Below are positions 50,447 through 59,177 of a stretch of 64,000 bases of DNA, in pieces. The first letter of the stretch is position 1. Every line of letters starts with the position of its first letter. Under the pieces are notes generated by a model that was not told the origin of the DNA, ran no database searches, and saw only the letters and a program-made list of their open reading frames with translations. This stretch comes from JBOZRQ01 sp050789255 (GTDB lineage: Bacteria; Bacillota; Sulfobacillia; Symbiobacteriales; Symbiobacteriaceae), in the NCBI GenBank assembly GCA_050789255.1, contig JBOZRQ010000033.1, positions 177,505 to 241,504 on the forward strand, read 5' to 3'. Position numbers and translations under genes: made by a program.

Positions 50447-50821
50447 ATGCGTTTGCGGTTCGTCAGTCTCTACGTGAGCGACGAGGACAAGGCGATTGAT
50501 TTCTACACGAACAAGCTTGGCTTTCGATTGCTGATGGACAATCCCACGCCATTTGGGGCGCGGTTTCTGATGTTTTCCCCGCCCGAGGGCGGCGCCAACC
50601 TGGTGCTCAGCAAGCCGCTGCCCGGGCGCCCGGAGACCAAGGTGGGCGGCTTCACCAACATCGCCTGGGAGGTCGACGATATCATGGCGACCTACGAGCG
50701 GCTGAAGGAGAAGGGCGTGCAGTTCACCGACGCACCGGTCAAGCAGCCCTGGGGCGGCTACCAAGCGATGTTCGCAGACCAGGACGGAAACGTGATGCAG
50801 TTGCATCAGGGCGGCATGTAA
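50447..50821 (+). CDS. VOC-family (glyoxalase-like) protein
   Basis: A 124-aa single VOC domain: LRFVSLYVSDEDKAIDFYTNKLGFRLLMDNPTPFGARFLMFSPPEGGANLVL and GVQFTDAPVKQPWGGYQAMFADQDGNVMQLHQ. The last Gln replaces the Glu often used as a metal ligand in glyoxalase I, so the role may be binding rather than catalysis. ATG at 50447 begins at the conserved strand; the extension to 50396 is not supported. Confidence 0.75.
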   Translation: MRLRFVSLYVSDEDKAIDFYTNKLGFRLLMDNPTPFGARFLMFSPPEGGANLVLSKPLPGRPETKVGGFTNIAWEVDDIMATYERLKEKGVQFTDAPVKQPWGGYQAMFADQDGNVMQLHQGGM

Positions 50822-50830
50822 GCGCAGAAA

Positions 50831-50864
50831 CTCCTGCCATCCATCAAGGTTGGCAGGAGTTTTT
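50831..50864 (+). terminator. Terminator after VOC gene
   Basis: CTCCTGCCA / TGGCAGGAG stem followed by TTTTT. Confidence 0.85.
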
Positions 50865-50965
50865 GAACCTCGCACAAAGTAATACTTGACTAATCAACTA
50901 TTGTCCAGTAAATTGTTGTCGTGATCGGTAGTTATCCATTACATATGTCTAGGAGGCTTGTTAGA

Positions 50966-51364
50966 ATGATGATTGATGTTGCGCTGCTGATTCTTCGGCT
51001 GATCTTTGGCCTGACGTTTGCTGCACACGGCGCCCAGAAGCTGTTTGGCTGGTTTGGCGGTTACGGGATCGCGGGAACCGGGGGATTCATGGAGTCAATC
51101 GGCCTGAAGCCCGGTAAGTTCCATGCCGCTCTGGCCGGTCTGGCCGAGGCGGTAGGCGGCCTGTTCCTGGCAGCCGGTCTGCTGACCCCTGTCGCAGCGT
51201 TCTTAATCACTGCGACCATGCTGGTAGCGATCGCGAAGGTCCATATCAAGAGCTATTGGGTCACACAGAACGGCTGGGAGTACAACCTGGCGATCATCAC
51301 CGTCGCCATAGCGGTGGCCCTGATCGGCCCCGGCAGCTACACGGTCCTGAACCTGGTGAAGTAA
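50966..51364 (+). CDS. DoxX-family membrane protein
   Basis: A 132-aa protein with four membrane segments and the DoxX signature (LILRLIFGLTFAAHGAQKLFGWFGGYGIAGTGGFMESIGLKPGKFHAALAGLAEAVGGLFLAAGLLTP). DoxX proteins are membrane components linked to redox or thiol-stress functions; no specific activity is shown. ATG preceded by AGGAGG at 9 bases. Confidence 0.85.
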   Translation: MMIDVALLILRLIFGLTFAAHGAQKLFGWFGGYGIAGTGGFMESIGLKPGKFHAALAGLAEAVGGLFLAAGLLTPVAAFLITATMLVAIAKVHIKSYWVTQNGWEYNLAIITVAIAVALIGPGSYTVLNLVK

Positions 51365-51551
51365 GGCCAACCCCCACCACCCATGGCGGTCGACTCCATG
51401 ACCCGGCGGACGGTAGTGCAAAACGAGGGGCTTCTGCAATGTCAGAGGTTCTTTGGTCCGTTTCGCCCGTACTTACGTAGACTGGGGAGAGGGGGCAACC
51501 CCCTTTCACTGTAGTGTAGGTGGACGGCCATTAGTGCTGGGGGGCAAAAAC

Positions 51552-52043
51552 ATGTATAACCCGCAGGGTTGGATGGGCAATCCCGGTATGTGGGGCGGTA
51601 AGGGTATGGGCGGTAAGGGCATGGGCGGAAAGGGGTGCTGCCCGTGCCCCACCGGAATGGGTTGGGGCGCCGGCATGGGCGGCTGGGGCCGGGGAGACAT
51701 CCGTATGAGCCCCACGGGCCGTAGCGGCGCTGGTGCCGGCGGAGCCGGTGCTGGCGGCGGTGGTATGAGTGGCACCGGTGGCCAGACCTGGGGCAATGGC
51801 TGGGGCAGCGGCTCCGGCATGGGCAACGGCTGGGGCAACGGCTGGGGCAACGGCATGGGCAGTGGCAATGGCTGGGGCAACGGCATGGGCAATGGCAATG
51901 GCTGGGGCAACGGCATGGGCAACGGCAATGGCTGGGGCAACGGCTATGGCATGGGGAATGGGAATGGCAACGGGATGGGGAATGGAAATGGCTGGGGTAA
52001 TGGATACGACAATGGTTGGAGCAACGGCAACGGCAATGGGTGA
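51552..52043 (+). CDS. Gly/Asn/Trp/Met repeat protein
   Basis: A 163-aa low-complexity protein. The N-terminal part has GGKGMGGKGMGGKGCCPCPTGMGWG (two adjacent Cys pairs), then a Gly/Ala/Ser segment, then about 85 residues of repeats of GNGWGNGMGN type with Tyr variants. No signal peptide. The ATG follows GGGGGG at 7 bases and a bidirectional terminator follows the stop. Spore-coat or surface glycine-rich proteins look like this; the family is not recognised. The DNA repeats are imperfect 30-mers, so copy number may vary between strains. Confidence 0.65.
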   Translation: MYNPQGWMGNPGMWGGKGMGGKGMGGKGCCPCPTGMGWGAGMGGWGRGDIRMSPTGRSGAGAGGAGAGGGGMSGTGGQTWGNGWGSGSGMGNGWGNGWGNGMGSGNGWGNGMGNGNGWGNGMGNGNGWGNGYGMGNGNGNGMGNGNGWGNGYDNGWSNGNGNG

Positions 52044-52070
52044 TAACCCGGTCGCGTAACGGACAGGAAA

Positions 52071-52103
52071 GGGCCCGCCACCGGAACTCTCCGGGGCGGG
52101 CCC
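52071..52103. terminator. Bidirectional terminator
   Basis: GGGCCCGCC / GGCGGGCCC stem with inner CCGGA/TCCGG pairing, between the Gly-rich gene and the convergent cysteine synthase-like gene. Confidence 0.75.
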
Positions 52104-52118
52104 TCCTCGTTGCGTAGC

Positions 52119-53054
52119 CTATCCTTGCCTTGACTGGCTCCGGTACACGTCCGTGTTGAGGTACTTCAGGCCGGAGTCCACCATGAGGGTGACGACCTTG
52201 GCCCCCGGCCCCAGCCGCTCCGCTACTTGCAGTGCGGCCAGGACGTTCGCGCCGGAAGAGGTCCCTGCGAAAAGCGCTTCCTCCCGGGCGAGGCGCCGTG
52301 CCATCTCTTTTGCGTCGTCCGTCTTGATCGGCAGGATCTCGTCTACCAGCGATGGGTCCCACAGCGGCGGGACGTAACCCACCCCAACACCTTCAATCTT
52401 GTGGGGTCCGGGCTGTCCGCCGAGCAGGACAGACGATTCGGCCGGCTCAACAGCCACGATCCTAATGCCCGGCTTGTGCCGCTTGAGCACCGTAGCCACC
52501 CCTCGCAAGGAGGCGGCGGTACCCACGGAGTGTACGAAGGCATCAATCTCCCCGTTCGTCTGCTTCCAGATCTCCTCGCCCAGGGCGTAGTAGCCGGCGA
52601 TGGTGTCCTCGTTGCTGAGCTGGTTGGTCCAGTATGTATTCGGCTCCTGGCTCAGCTGGCGGGCAGTCTCGATCATATCCAGGATCAGCTTCTTGGTGGT
52701 AAGACCGCCCTCGCTCGGCACAAGCGTGAGCTCGGCGCCCAGGGCGGTCATCTGGTCGAGCTTTTCCCGGCTGAACGCATCGGAGGTTACGATCTTGAGG
52801 CGATACCCTTTCGCTGCGCACACCAGCGCCAACGAAGCCCCCGTGCTGCCACCCGTGTACTCCACCACGGTGCCCCCGGGCTTCAGCCGGCCGTCAGCCT
52901 CCGCCCGTTCGATTACCGCCTCCGCCATCCGGTCCTTCATGCTGCCGGTGGGGTTCTCCCACTCGAGTTTGGCGAAGATCCCTGCGTGCGTAGAGGGCAC
53001 GACCTTCCGGAGTCGGACCATCGAGGTGTTTCCGATCGCTTTGAGAATGTCCAT
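52119..53054 (-). CDS. PLP-dependent cysteine synthase-like enzyme
   Basis: A 311-aa fold-type II PLP enzyme: the PLP lysine lies in WENPTGSMKDRMAEAVIE, the substrate loop is TGGSTGASLAL, and the phosphate-binding loop is SVGTAASLRGVATVL; GTSSGANVLAAL follows. It resembles cysteine synthase / cystathionine beta-synthase-like proteins. The usual O-acetylserine sulfhydrylase loop reads SGNTG; TGGSTG here and GTAAS in place of GTGGT suggest a different substrate. ATG preceded by AAAGGGGA. No CBS domain or neighbouring sulfur genes. Confidence 0.8.
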   Translation of the reverse strand: MDILKAIGNTSMVRLRKVVPSTHAGIFAKLEWENPTGSMKDRMAEAVIERAEADGRLKPGGTVVEYTGGSTGASLALVCAAKGYRLKIVTSDAFSREKLDQMTALGAELTLVPSEGGLTTKKLILDMIETARQLSQEPNTYWTNQLSNEDTIAGYYALGEEIWKQTNGEIDAFVHSVGTAASLRGVATVLKRHKPGIRIVAVEPAESSVLLGGQPGPHKIEGVGVGYVPPLWDPSLVDEILPIKTDDAKEMARRLAREEALFAGTSSGANVLAALQVAERLGPGAKVVTLMVDSGLKYLNTDVYRSQSRQG

Positions 53055-53123
53055 ACGTTGGTCCCCTTTCTAGGTACGAACACACGCTACCTAGATTCGG
53101 AACCAATGGGCCGTTCCCCTGTC

Positions 53124-54152
53124 TTACTTGATGGCGCCCGGGTCGACAAGGTACAGGTGCTGCGTGTAAACCGGACCGAGGCCCGGCAGTTCCATGGGCT
53201 GGCCCTCGGGCTGGTCGAACCAGGGCGCCCAGCCGGCGACAGCCGGAACCACCAGTTCAAACCCGGCGACCATGCCAGCGTTGTCCACCATCACAGTCAG
53301 GTGGGGACCGGGGACACCCACGTGGATCCCCATGTTCGGCACGAACTCGGAGATCGGGCCGTACTTGGTCAGGGACGGGTTGAGCTGCTTGAGCCAGTCG
53401 TAGCGGATGCCCTTGAAGTCAACCGTGGCAGCGGCAGTGAGGGTCGCCTGGTCCCAGGTCAGCGTCCCGCCCAGCAGTTCCACGGCCGGACGCAGGGGGA
53501 TGTACAGCCTCACGCCGACCTTGTGGGCCTTCAGGCCGTAGCCCGTGCTCAGGTACCGCCCGCCAATGATCACCGGCACGCCGGCGTTCTGCTCCACCAG
53601 CCCGGCGGAGTCCGTGAGATAGAGGTGCTGGGTGTAGACCTTGCCGGCGCCCTCCATCTCCATTGGCTGGTCCTTGGGCTGGTCGAACCAGGGCTGCCAG
53701 CCCTGCTCGGCCGGAAACAGCACCTCGACGGCGTTCAGGGTGGACTCGTTGGAGGTGGAAAGGATCAGCGCCGGCCCCGGGATGCCCATATGGATCCCCA
53801 TGCCCGGGATGTATGGGCTGAGGGGCTGGTACTTGGCCAGGGCGGGGTTTAACTCCTGCAGCTGGGCGAGCGTCGGCACCCCCTGGCCGGCGAACTCGAT
53901 CCGGTCGACGCCCTGGCTGTCCTTGGACAGCGTCGCACCGATGGCGGCGGCGAACCCATCGGCCGGCACGTAGAGATGGTCTGCGAAGACGGTCACTCCC
54001 GTCAGCTGCTTGCCGTTGACTGAGACATGGTGGGCGGTGGTCGGCACGGCGACAGGGGCATGGGTATGTGCGGTTTCGGCCATCACGGAAACGGGGGCCA
54101 GGGCCATGATGAGGGCGGCGCCAATGGCGGCCGCGGCACGGACGTTGATCAA
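53124..54152 (-). CDS. Secreted protein with duplicated stalk-like plus unrecognised domain
   Basis: A 342-aa exported protein (signal peptide ending VSVMA). Two units (about 41-182 and 191-337) each start with a stalk-domain-like segment (LYVPADGFAAAIGATLS; LYIPLRPAVELLGGTLTWD) and continue into the same unrecognised module. That module has LNPxLxKYxPxS, MGIHxGxPGP, PWFDQPxxQPME and VYTQHLYL in both copies, with several invariant His, Met and Trp. Last gene of an operon with a stalk-cytochrome c gene (12 bp upstream) and a cupin. The conserved His/Met/Glu could bind metal or haem; this is speculation. Confidence 0.65.
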   Translation of the reverse strand: MINVRAAAAIGAALIMALAPVSVMAETAHTHAPVAVPTTAHHVSVNGKQLTGVTVFADHLYVPADGFAAAIGATLSKDSQGVDRIEFAGQGVPTLAQLQELNPALAKYQPLSPYIPGMGIHMGIPGPALILSTSNESTLNAVEVLFPAEQGWQPWFDQPKDQPMEMEGAGKVYTQHLYLTDSAGLVEQNAGVPVIIGGRYLSTGYGLKAHKVGVRLYIPLRPAVELLGGTLTWDQATLTAAATVDFKGIRYDWLKQLNPSLTKYGPISEFVPNMGIHVGVPGPHLTVMVDNAGMVAGFELVVPAVAGWAPWFDQPEGQPMELPGLGPVYTQHLYLVDPGAIK

Positions 54153-54164
54153 TCGAATCGCTCC

Positions 54165-54875
54165 TTAGTGTAGGGTTTCCAGGAAGGTCACTACAGAGGT
54201 GATCTCCTCGTCGGTAAAGCGGAAGTTCGGCATGCGGGAACCGCTGCGAACTGCCTGCGGGTTCTTGAGCCAGGTGCGAAGCCACTCCTGGCCGTACCGG
54301 TCGACCACCCCGTTCAGGTCGGGACCAACCTGGCCGCCGGCGCCATTGATCGTGTGGCAAACCATGCATCCCTTTTCTTTGACCAGTGCGATGCCGTGGG
54401 CCAGATCGGGGTCAGTCGGGCTGGTTTCCAGCGACACGGTCCGCTCATTGGCGTTCCAGGTGACGTGGAGGCCCATGGCCTGGGCTACCAGCCGGAGCGG
54501 CACCATTGTGCGCCCGTCGACGATGATGGGCGGGGCGTCCACCTTGATGAAAGAGCCACGCCACTCGACCACACGGCTCCCGACGGTCAGGACCAGGGTG
54601 TCGGCGCCTCGTTTGGCGTGGACGGTCTGCTCCATCGGGTCCCAGGTGACGTCGGCGCCCAGCGCCTCGAAGATCGCCCGGAAGGGGACCAGCGTGCGGC
54701 CGTCACGGATCTGACCGGGAACATCGAGCCAGAGCGACCGGCCGTCGATGGTGACGTGCACATCCCCCTCCTCCGCCCGGGCCAGGGCGGTGTTTACGAA
54801 GAGTCCCAGCGCCAGCATGATCAGGAGTGCGGCGCCGTTGATGATGCGTCTATGGTTGATCCGTCCTGGTCTCAT
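54165..54875 (-). CDS. Secreted stalk-domain / cytochrome c fusion protein
   Basis: A 236-aa exported protein: an N-terminal membrane/signal segment (GAALLIMLALGLFVNTALA), two copper amine oxidase-like stalk repeats (LVPFRAIFEALGADVTWD; MVPLRLVAQAMGLHVTWN), then a class I cytochrome c domain from about 155. Haem attachment is Cys170-M-V-Cys173-His174 and the likely axial ligand is Met215 (GSRMPNFRF). It would carry electrons outside the membrane, held off the surface by the stalk. Its ATG overlaps the cupin stop by 1 bp. Whether the signal is cleaved is unclear. Confidence 0.8.
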   Translation of the reverse strand: MRPGRINHRRIINGAALLIMLALGLFVNTALARAEEGDVHVTIDGRSLWLDVPGQIRDGRTLVPFRAIFEALGADVTWDPMEQTVHAKRGADTLVLTVGSRVVEWRGSFIKVDAPPIIVDGRTMVPLRLVAQAMGLHVTWNANERTVSLETSPTDPDLAHGIALVKEKGCMVCHTINGAGGQVGPDLNGVVDRYGQEWLRTWLKNPQAVRSGSRMPNFRFTDEEITSVVTFLETLH

Positions 54876-55372
54876 CAGTCCGCCGCCGTTCCCTCGCCCA
54901 TGGAGAGCGGGCCGAGAATCTCGAGGCCGAACCGCTCGGACTGCTCCATGACCTTCACCATGTCATGGGGCTTGAAGGGCGGCAGGGTGAGGCTCTGGGC
55001 CGGCTCGCTCAGGGCGACGAAGAACTGCTCGAAGCCGGCGGGGAAGACCCAGATCAGCATCCGGGCTGGGCGGTCGCCGACGATTCGGAACCCGTGGGCG
55101 ATCTTCCGGGGCAGGAAGACGAATGCGCCCGCAGTCGCCTTGATCGTCCGTCCCTGCGTGACGAACTCGGCGTCGCCATCAAGCAGGTAGAAGCATTCGT
55201 CCTCGTTGTTGTGGATGTGATAGGGCGTCTCATAACCGACGGGGATCAGGTCTTCTACCAGGCCGAAGGCGCCACCCGTCTCCTCTCCGGTAGCCCGGAT
55301 GGATGAGAGTGAGCCGGTGTACCAGATGTGTTCGGCGTCTTGATAGGCCATAACCAGGGGCTTGAGCATCAT
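54875..55372 (-). CDS. Cupin-domain protein
   Basis: A 165-aa single cupin: YETPYHIHNNEDECFYLLDGDAEF (motif 1; H-x-H-x4-E) and FLPRKIAHGFRI (motif 2 His), giving the 3-His/1-Glu metal site. It resembles quercetinase/dioxygenase-like cupins; substrate unknown. No signal peptide. Two ATGs follow AAAGGAGG; the first is used here. First gene of the operon with the stalk-cytochrome c and duplicated-domain genes. Confidence 0.75.
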   Translation of the reverse strand: MMLKPLVMAYQDAEHIWYTGSLSSIRATGEETGGAFGLVEDLIPVGYETPYHIHNNEDECFYLLDGDAEFVTQGRTIKATAGAFVFLPRKIAHGFRIVGDRPARMLIWVFPAGFEQFFVALSEPAQSLTLPPFKPHDMVKVMEQSERFGLEILGPLSMGEGTAAD

Positions 55373-55411
55373 GGGTTCCTCCTTTGATCTCGTGACTACG
55401 ATTGAGATCAT

Positions 55412-55449
55412 ACAAAACAAAGGGGAGGTCCCTCATCGGGAGACCTCCC
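55412..55449 (-). terminator. Terminator after LuxR ATPase gene
   Basis: GGGAGGT / ACCTCCC stem with an inner TCCC/GGGA pairing, then CTTTGTTTTG on the minus strand. Confidence 0.8.
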
Positions 55450-55496
55450 ACATTTGGCGCGCACGCCGTTTGCGTATCGGTGTCGTAAATTCCCCA

Positions 55497-58319
55497 TTAC
55501 AGCAGTCCAGCGCGTACGGCATATGCGCCAAGCGCGCTCCGGCTGCTGATACCCAACTTGACGTATACGTTGCGCAGGTGCCGGTCGACCGTGCGCGGCG
55601 AAATGAAGAGCTGTGCACCGACCTCTTTGTCCGTGAGGCCCTGTGCCACGAGGCGGATGATCTCCTGCTCCCGTTCGGTGAGCCCATCCTCGGCGGGTCG
55701 GGCACGACTCACATCGGGGTCGCCGGCCAGGGCTGCCTCGGCCCGGCGCAGCGCAGGTGCGGCGCCCAGACTGGCGAGGGTCTCCCTGGCCGCCAGCAGG
55801 TGCTCCCGGGCGCCGGGCACGTCAGGCAGCAGCGTGCCGAGCGCCAGCTGGCTCAGCGCACCCTCGTAGGGCACGTGCCACTGCTCCGCCAGCGCGATGG
55901 ATTGCCGCAGGTGCTGCTCTGCCATCTGCCGTTCTCCCAGCGCAGCTGCCAGTTCGCCCGCCCTGCGGTGACCGGCCAGCTGCCAAAATGACGAGGACTC
56001 GCAGGCCGCCGGGTTGTCGAAGGCCGCGTTGATCGCAGCGTAGGCCCTGGCCGCGTCTCCCTCCATCATGTAGAGGCGCGCCCGAGCGCCTTGCATGGCG
56101 CCCCGCCACGTGGCCGTGTTCAGGTGCGACGCCCACCTCTCCGCCAGATCGATCCACTGGGCGGCCTGGGCCAACTCGCCCATGTCCATGTACAGCTCAG
56201 CCCAGGCTGTCAGCAGCTCAATATTGATGATGACCGGCCCCGCCGGTTCGCCAGGGTTGTACGTCTGAAAGAGCGCCAGCAGAGAGCGGGCGGTTTCAAG
56301 ATCGCCCAGGGCCATGGCCAGTTGGGCTGCCGGCACCCGGCGAAGGATGCGGTCCTCCTGCGGGTAGTGCTGATAGTACTCCAGCAGGTTGCGTCGGGCG
56401 CCTTCCCAGTCGCCGCGGAAGAACTGCAGGATGCCCAGGGGCGAGTAGCCCCCCGGCGTCGTGCCGTCCCCCGCCCGCTCGATCGCCTGACGTTCATAGG
56501 CCTCCAGCGTCTGGGCGTTCTCATCAATGTCGGCCAGGCGCTCCGTCCGGAAGTAGAGCAGCGAGTACAGGCGGCCAAACTCCATGGAAGCGGCCAGGCG
56601 GTACTGCCGCATCTGCACCCGGTAGTCGCGCACCTGTCGGAGAATGGCGAAGGCCCGGTCCCACTCCCCGGCCCAAATCAGAATCGGCAACTGAGAGTAG
56701 ATCAGATCGGCCAGGTGCGGGCCGGGGGGCACCCGCTCCTCGATGGCAGCCACGACAGCCCGGGACTCCTGCTGGCGCCCCACCCAGGCCAGGGTTCTGG
56801 CCCGCTCCCCAGCGATGCGGGGGAAGCCGCAGGGCTTGCCAAACAGCTCGCCCTCCAGCTTAAGATACCTTGCATCCTCCAGCAGCCGCTCCTGCCAGTC
56901 CTGCAGCGCCGCTAGATCGGCCAGGCACCGTTCGTCGGTCTGCTGGTAGTTCGACCGCCAGACCAGTTGCAGGTGTCGGGTCCACGCCGCGACGGCGTCG
57001 TCGCTGGTTTCGGTTGCTACGAGGGCCGCTTCCTCCCAGTACTGGTGAGCCTGCTCGGTGTTCTGGTTGGCCGTGGCGTGGCCCAGCTTCAAGAGCAGCT
57101 CGCCCCGCCGCAGATCGGGCGACTGGAGCATTTGCAGCGCACGCTCGTAGAGCTGGCGGGCTTGGGTGAGGGCGCCCAGCCTCAGGGCCCGATCGCCCGC
57201 GGTCAAGAGCCAGTCCACCGCCCGGGGGTCGTCCGCACGGCTCAGGTGGAGCGCCACCCGGTCCGGGTCGGGCTGCGCCGCTTGCATTAGCGCCTCGGCG
57301 ATGGCCCTGTGCCAACGGCGGCGGCGGGGGGCGATCATGCGGCTGAGCAGCGCCTCACGGACCAGGGCGTGGTCGAAGAGAAAGAGCTCGCCCTGCTCCC
57401 CGTCCACCCGGATGATGCGCAGCGCCAGCGCCTGCTCCAGCGACTCCGCCACCACATCCTCCGGCTGGTCGGCGACGGCCGCCAGAAGGCTATACTCGAA
57501 GCGCTCGCCAATGAGGGCGCCCACGCTGATGATCGACAGGCTTTCCGGAGAGAGTTGCCCCAGCTTCAGGTCGATCGCCTGGAGGACGGTGTCGGGCAGC
57601 TTGCCCGGCTCGGCGCCCTCGTGGGCCATGGCTGCGAGCATCTCTGCAAGGAAGAGCGGGTTGCCGCCCGTGCGGTTATGCAGACGCCGGGCCAGATCCC
57701 CCTTGGAACCCGGTAGAACGGCCTCGACGAGCCGGGCGACGCTCTCGTAGTCCAGGCGCGACAGCAGCACCCGCTGGGCGCCGGTGCGCTGCAGCCCCGG
57801 GAGGAGCGACCAGAGCGGGTGGTCTCGGTTCAGCTCATCGTTGCGGAAGGTCGCCAGGATTAGCACCTGCGATTGCCGGAGCAGCGGGGTCATGTGCCGC
57901 AACACTTCCAGTGTGGACGGGTCGGACCAGTGCAGGTCTTCCAGCACCAGGATGAGCGGCGTCTCCAGGCGGCTGAAGTAGGCCAGGAGGGCGGCGCCCA
58001 CCTCGCGGGCGTCCCGGTTCTCCGTCCCCAGCGGGTGATCCGCCTCACCGTCCCTGGCGTGCAGGCACGACAGGATCTCCTGGAAGGGCCCGAACGGCGG
58101 TGTCTCGTCCGGACCGGGGCAGCGGCCTACCGCTGTGCGGGCATTGGTCGCCTCCGCCAGGAAGCAGGACAACAGGGTCGACTTCCCCACCCCGGCTTCG
58201 CCGCCGATCAGCACAAGACTCCCATTCCCCGCTTGGGCCGCAGCAAGCCTGGCCCGCAGCAGCCCCAGTTCCGCGTCTCTCCCGACTAGAGGAGTGGTGG
58301 TCTCCATGGTTCGGCTCAC
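55497..58319 (-). CDS. LuxR-family large ATPase regulator (LAL type)
   Basis: A 940-aa regulator with an N-terminal ATPase (Walker A IGGEAGVGKST at 38-48, Walker B LILVLEDLHWSDPSTLEVL), long helical TPR-like middle (about 350-860), and a C-terminal LuxR helix-turn-helix (LTEREQEIIRLVAQGLTDKEVGAQLFISPRTVDRHLRNVYVKLGISSRSALGAYAV). It probably activates transcription in response to a ligand. The GTG start follows AAGGA at 8-9 bases; ATG four codons later is possible. It is next to, and in the same direction as, the cupin/cytochrome operon but separated by a terminator, so it is a candidate regulator of it. Confidence 0.82.
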   Translation of the reverse strand: MSRTMETTTPLVGRDAELGLLRARLAAAQAGNGSLVLIGGEAGVGKSTLLSCFLAEATNARTAVGRCPGPDETPPFGPFQEILSCLHARDGEADHPLGTENRDAREVGAALLAYFSRLETPLILVLEDLHWSDPSTLEVLRHMTPLLRQSQVLILATFRNDELNRDHPLWSLLPGLQRTGAQRVLLSRLDYESVARLVEAVLPGSKGDLARRLHNRTGGNPLFLAEMLAAMAHEGAEPGKLPDTVLQAIDLKLGQLSPESLSIISVGALIGERFEYSLLAAVADQPEDVVAESLEQALALRIIRVDGEQGELFLFDHALVREALLSRMIAPRRRRWHRAIAEALMQAAQPDPDRVALHLSRADDPRAVDWLLTAGDRALRLGALTQARQLYERALQMLQSPDLRRGELLLKLGHATANQNTEQAHQYWEEAALVATETSDDAVAAWTRHLQLVWRSNYQQTDERCLADLAALQDWQERLLEDARYLKLEGELFGKPCGFPRIAGERARTLAWVGRQQESRAVVAAIEERVPPGPHLADLIYSQLPILIWAGEWDRAFAILRQVRDYRVQMRQYRLAASMEFGRLYSLLYFRTERLADIDENAQTLEAYERQAIERAGDGTTPGGYSPLGILQFFRGDWEGARRNLLEYYQHYPQEDRILRRVPAAQLAMALGDLETARSLLALFQTYNPGEPAGPVIINIELLTAWAELYMDMGELAQAAQWIDLAERWASHLNTATWRGAMQGARARLYMMEGDAARAYAAINAAFDNPAACESSSFWQLAGHRRAGELAAALGERQMAEQHLRQSIALAEQWHVPYEGALSQLALGTLLPDVPGAREHLLAARETLASLGAAPALRRAEAALAGDPDVSRARPAEDGLTEREQEIIRLVAQGLTDKEVGAQLFISPRTVDRHLRNVYVKLGISSRSALGAYAVRAGLL

Positions 58320-58424
58320 CCTAACTGTTCCTTAGTAGTACTTGTAGAATATACACCTTCACCATATATTTGTATCTACTTTTAGGAATGCGGATATTCC
58401 AACTCACCCGCTACGAAGTGAACA

Positions 58425-58457
58425 CAGGAGTGCCGCCGTTGTGGGGAAGCACTCCTG
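58425..58457 (-). terminator. Hairpin after coat-type cupin gene
   Basis: CAGGAGTGC / GCACTCCTG, 9-bp stem, with TGTTC following on the minus strand. It lies 56 bases past the stop. Confidence 0.5.
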
Positions 58458-58513
58458 CATCGACCGTTTATCCTCTCTCACGCAGCTCACGGGTGACGGA
58501 TTGGGCAAAACGC

Positions 58514-59041
58514 CTACCCGTGTCCTTGGGCGCTAGCCTTTGTGGGCTGAACTGTGCCAAATGGATGCTCCGGAGGGGCATAGATCACGTAGACCTTCAG
58601 CGGCCGGTTGCCAGTGTTGATGATATTGTGCCATTTTCCGGCAGGGATCATGATGGCGTAGCCATCGTAGGCCATCTGCTCGAAATCAACCTGATCTTTG
58701 CTGTTGCCCATCCGAACAAGGCCTTGGCCGTCCTCAACACGTATAAACTGATCCGTTGTCGGATGGATCTCCAAACCAATGTCCTCTCCGACACCTATGC
58801 TCATCAGCGTCACTTGAAAGTACTTACCTGTCCACAAGGCGGTGCGATAAGTGTTGTTCTGCTTGGTAGCTAGGTCGATGTTGACGACAAAGGGCTGCGA
58901 CCCATAATCTCTGATGCTGGGCCGGTTGTGATCAGTACTCCATTCGGGACCCCAGTGCAGGGGATAGCTGTAGGGATGCTGTTGATACTGCAGTGGATGA
59001 TGCCATGGATAGGGATAAGCCAACTTGTTGTACACATTCAT
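58514..59041 (-). CDS. Cupin protein of Firmicutes coat/sporulation-associated type
   Basis: A 175-aa protein. The N-terminal 35 residues are Tyr/His/Pro-rich (YPYPWHHPLQYQQHPYSYPLHWG), as in coat-associated proteins. The cupin domain reads TALWTGKYFQVTLMSIGVGEDIGLEIHPTTDQFIRVEDGQGLVRMG and MIPAGKWHNIINTGNRPLKVYVIYAPPEHPFGT, a family widespread in Bacillus and Clostridia. The conserved motif His and Glu/Gln positions suggest a metal site. Enzymatic activity unknown; links to mannose-6-phosphate isomerase-type cupins are by fold only. ATG is close to AGAGGAG; GTG two codons later would be better spaced. Confidence 0.75.
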   Translation of the reverse strand: MNVYNKLAYPYPWHHPLQYQQHPYSYPLHWGPEWSTDHNRPSIRDYGSQPFVVNIDLATKQNNTYRTALWTGKYFQVTLMSIGVGEDIGLEIHPTTDQFIRVEDGQGLVRMGNSKDQVDFEQMAYDGYAIMIPAGKWHNIINTGNRPLKVYVIYAPPEHPFGTVQPTKASAQGHG

Positions 59042-59118
59042 GCTCCTCTCGGCGGTTTGCCTCCATCCTATGTCACCTCGTTGTCGAACGAGCAGGAGTC
59101 CGATGGTGTGTACAGGAC

Positions 59119-59148
59119 AAAAAACAAGGAGGCGGACCTTCGCCCGCC
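59119..59148 (-). terminator. Terminator after peptidase E remnant
   Basis: GGCGGGC-GAAG-GTCCGCC stem, then TCCTTGTTTTTT on the minus strand. Confidence 0.75.
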
Positions 59149-59177
59149 CCCACTCACGTATTGAAAGGTCGCACCCA

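Noticed and set aside
51769..52059. CRISPR-like short repeats in the Gly-rich gene.
   Set aside because: The repeats are codon-phased, variable and contiguous with no unique spacers; they encode GNGWGNGM units.
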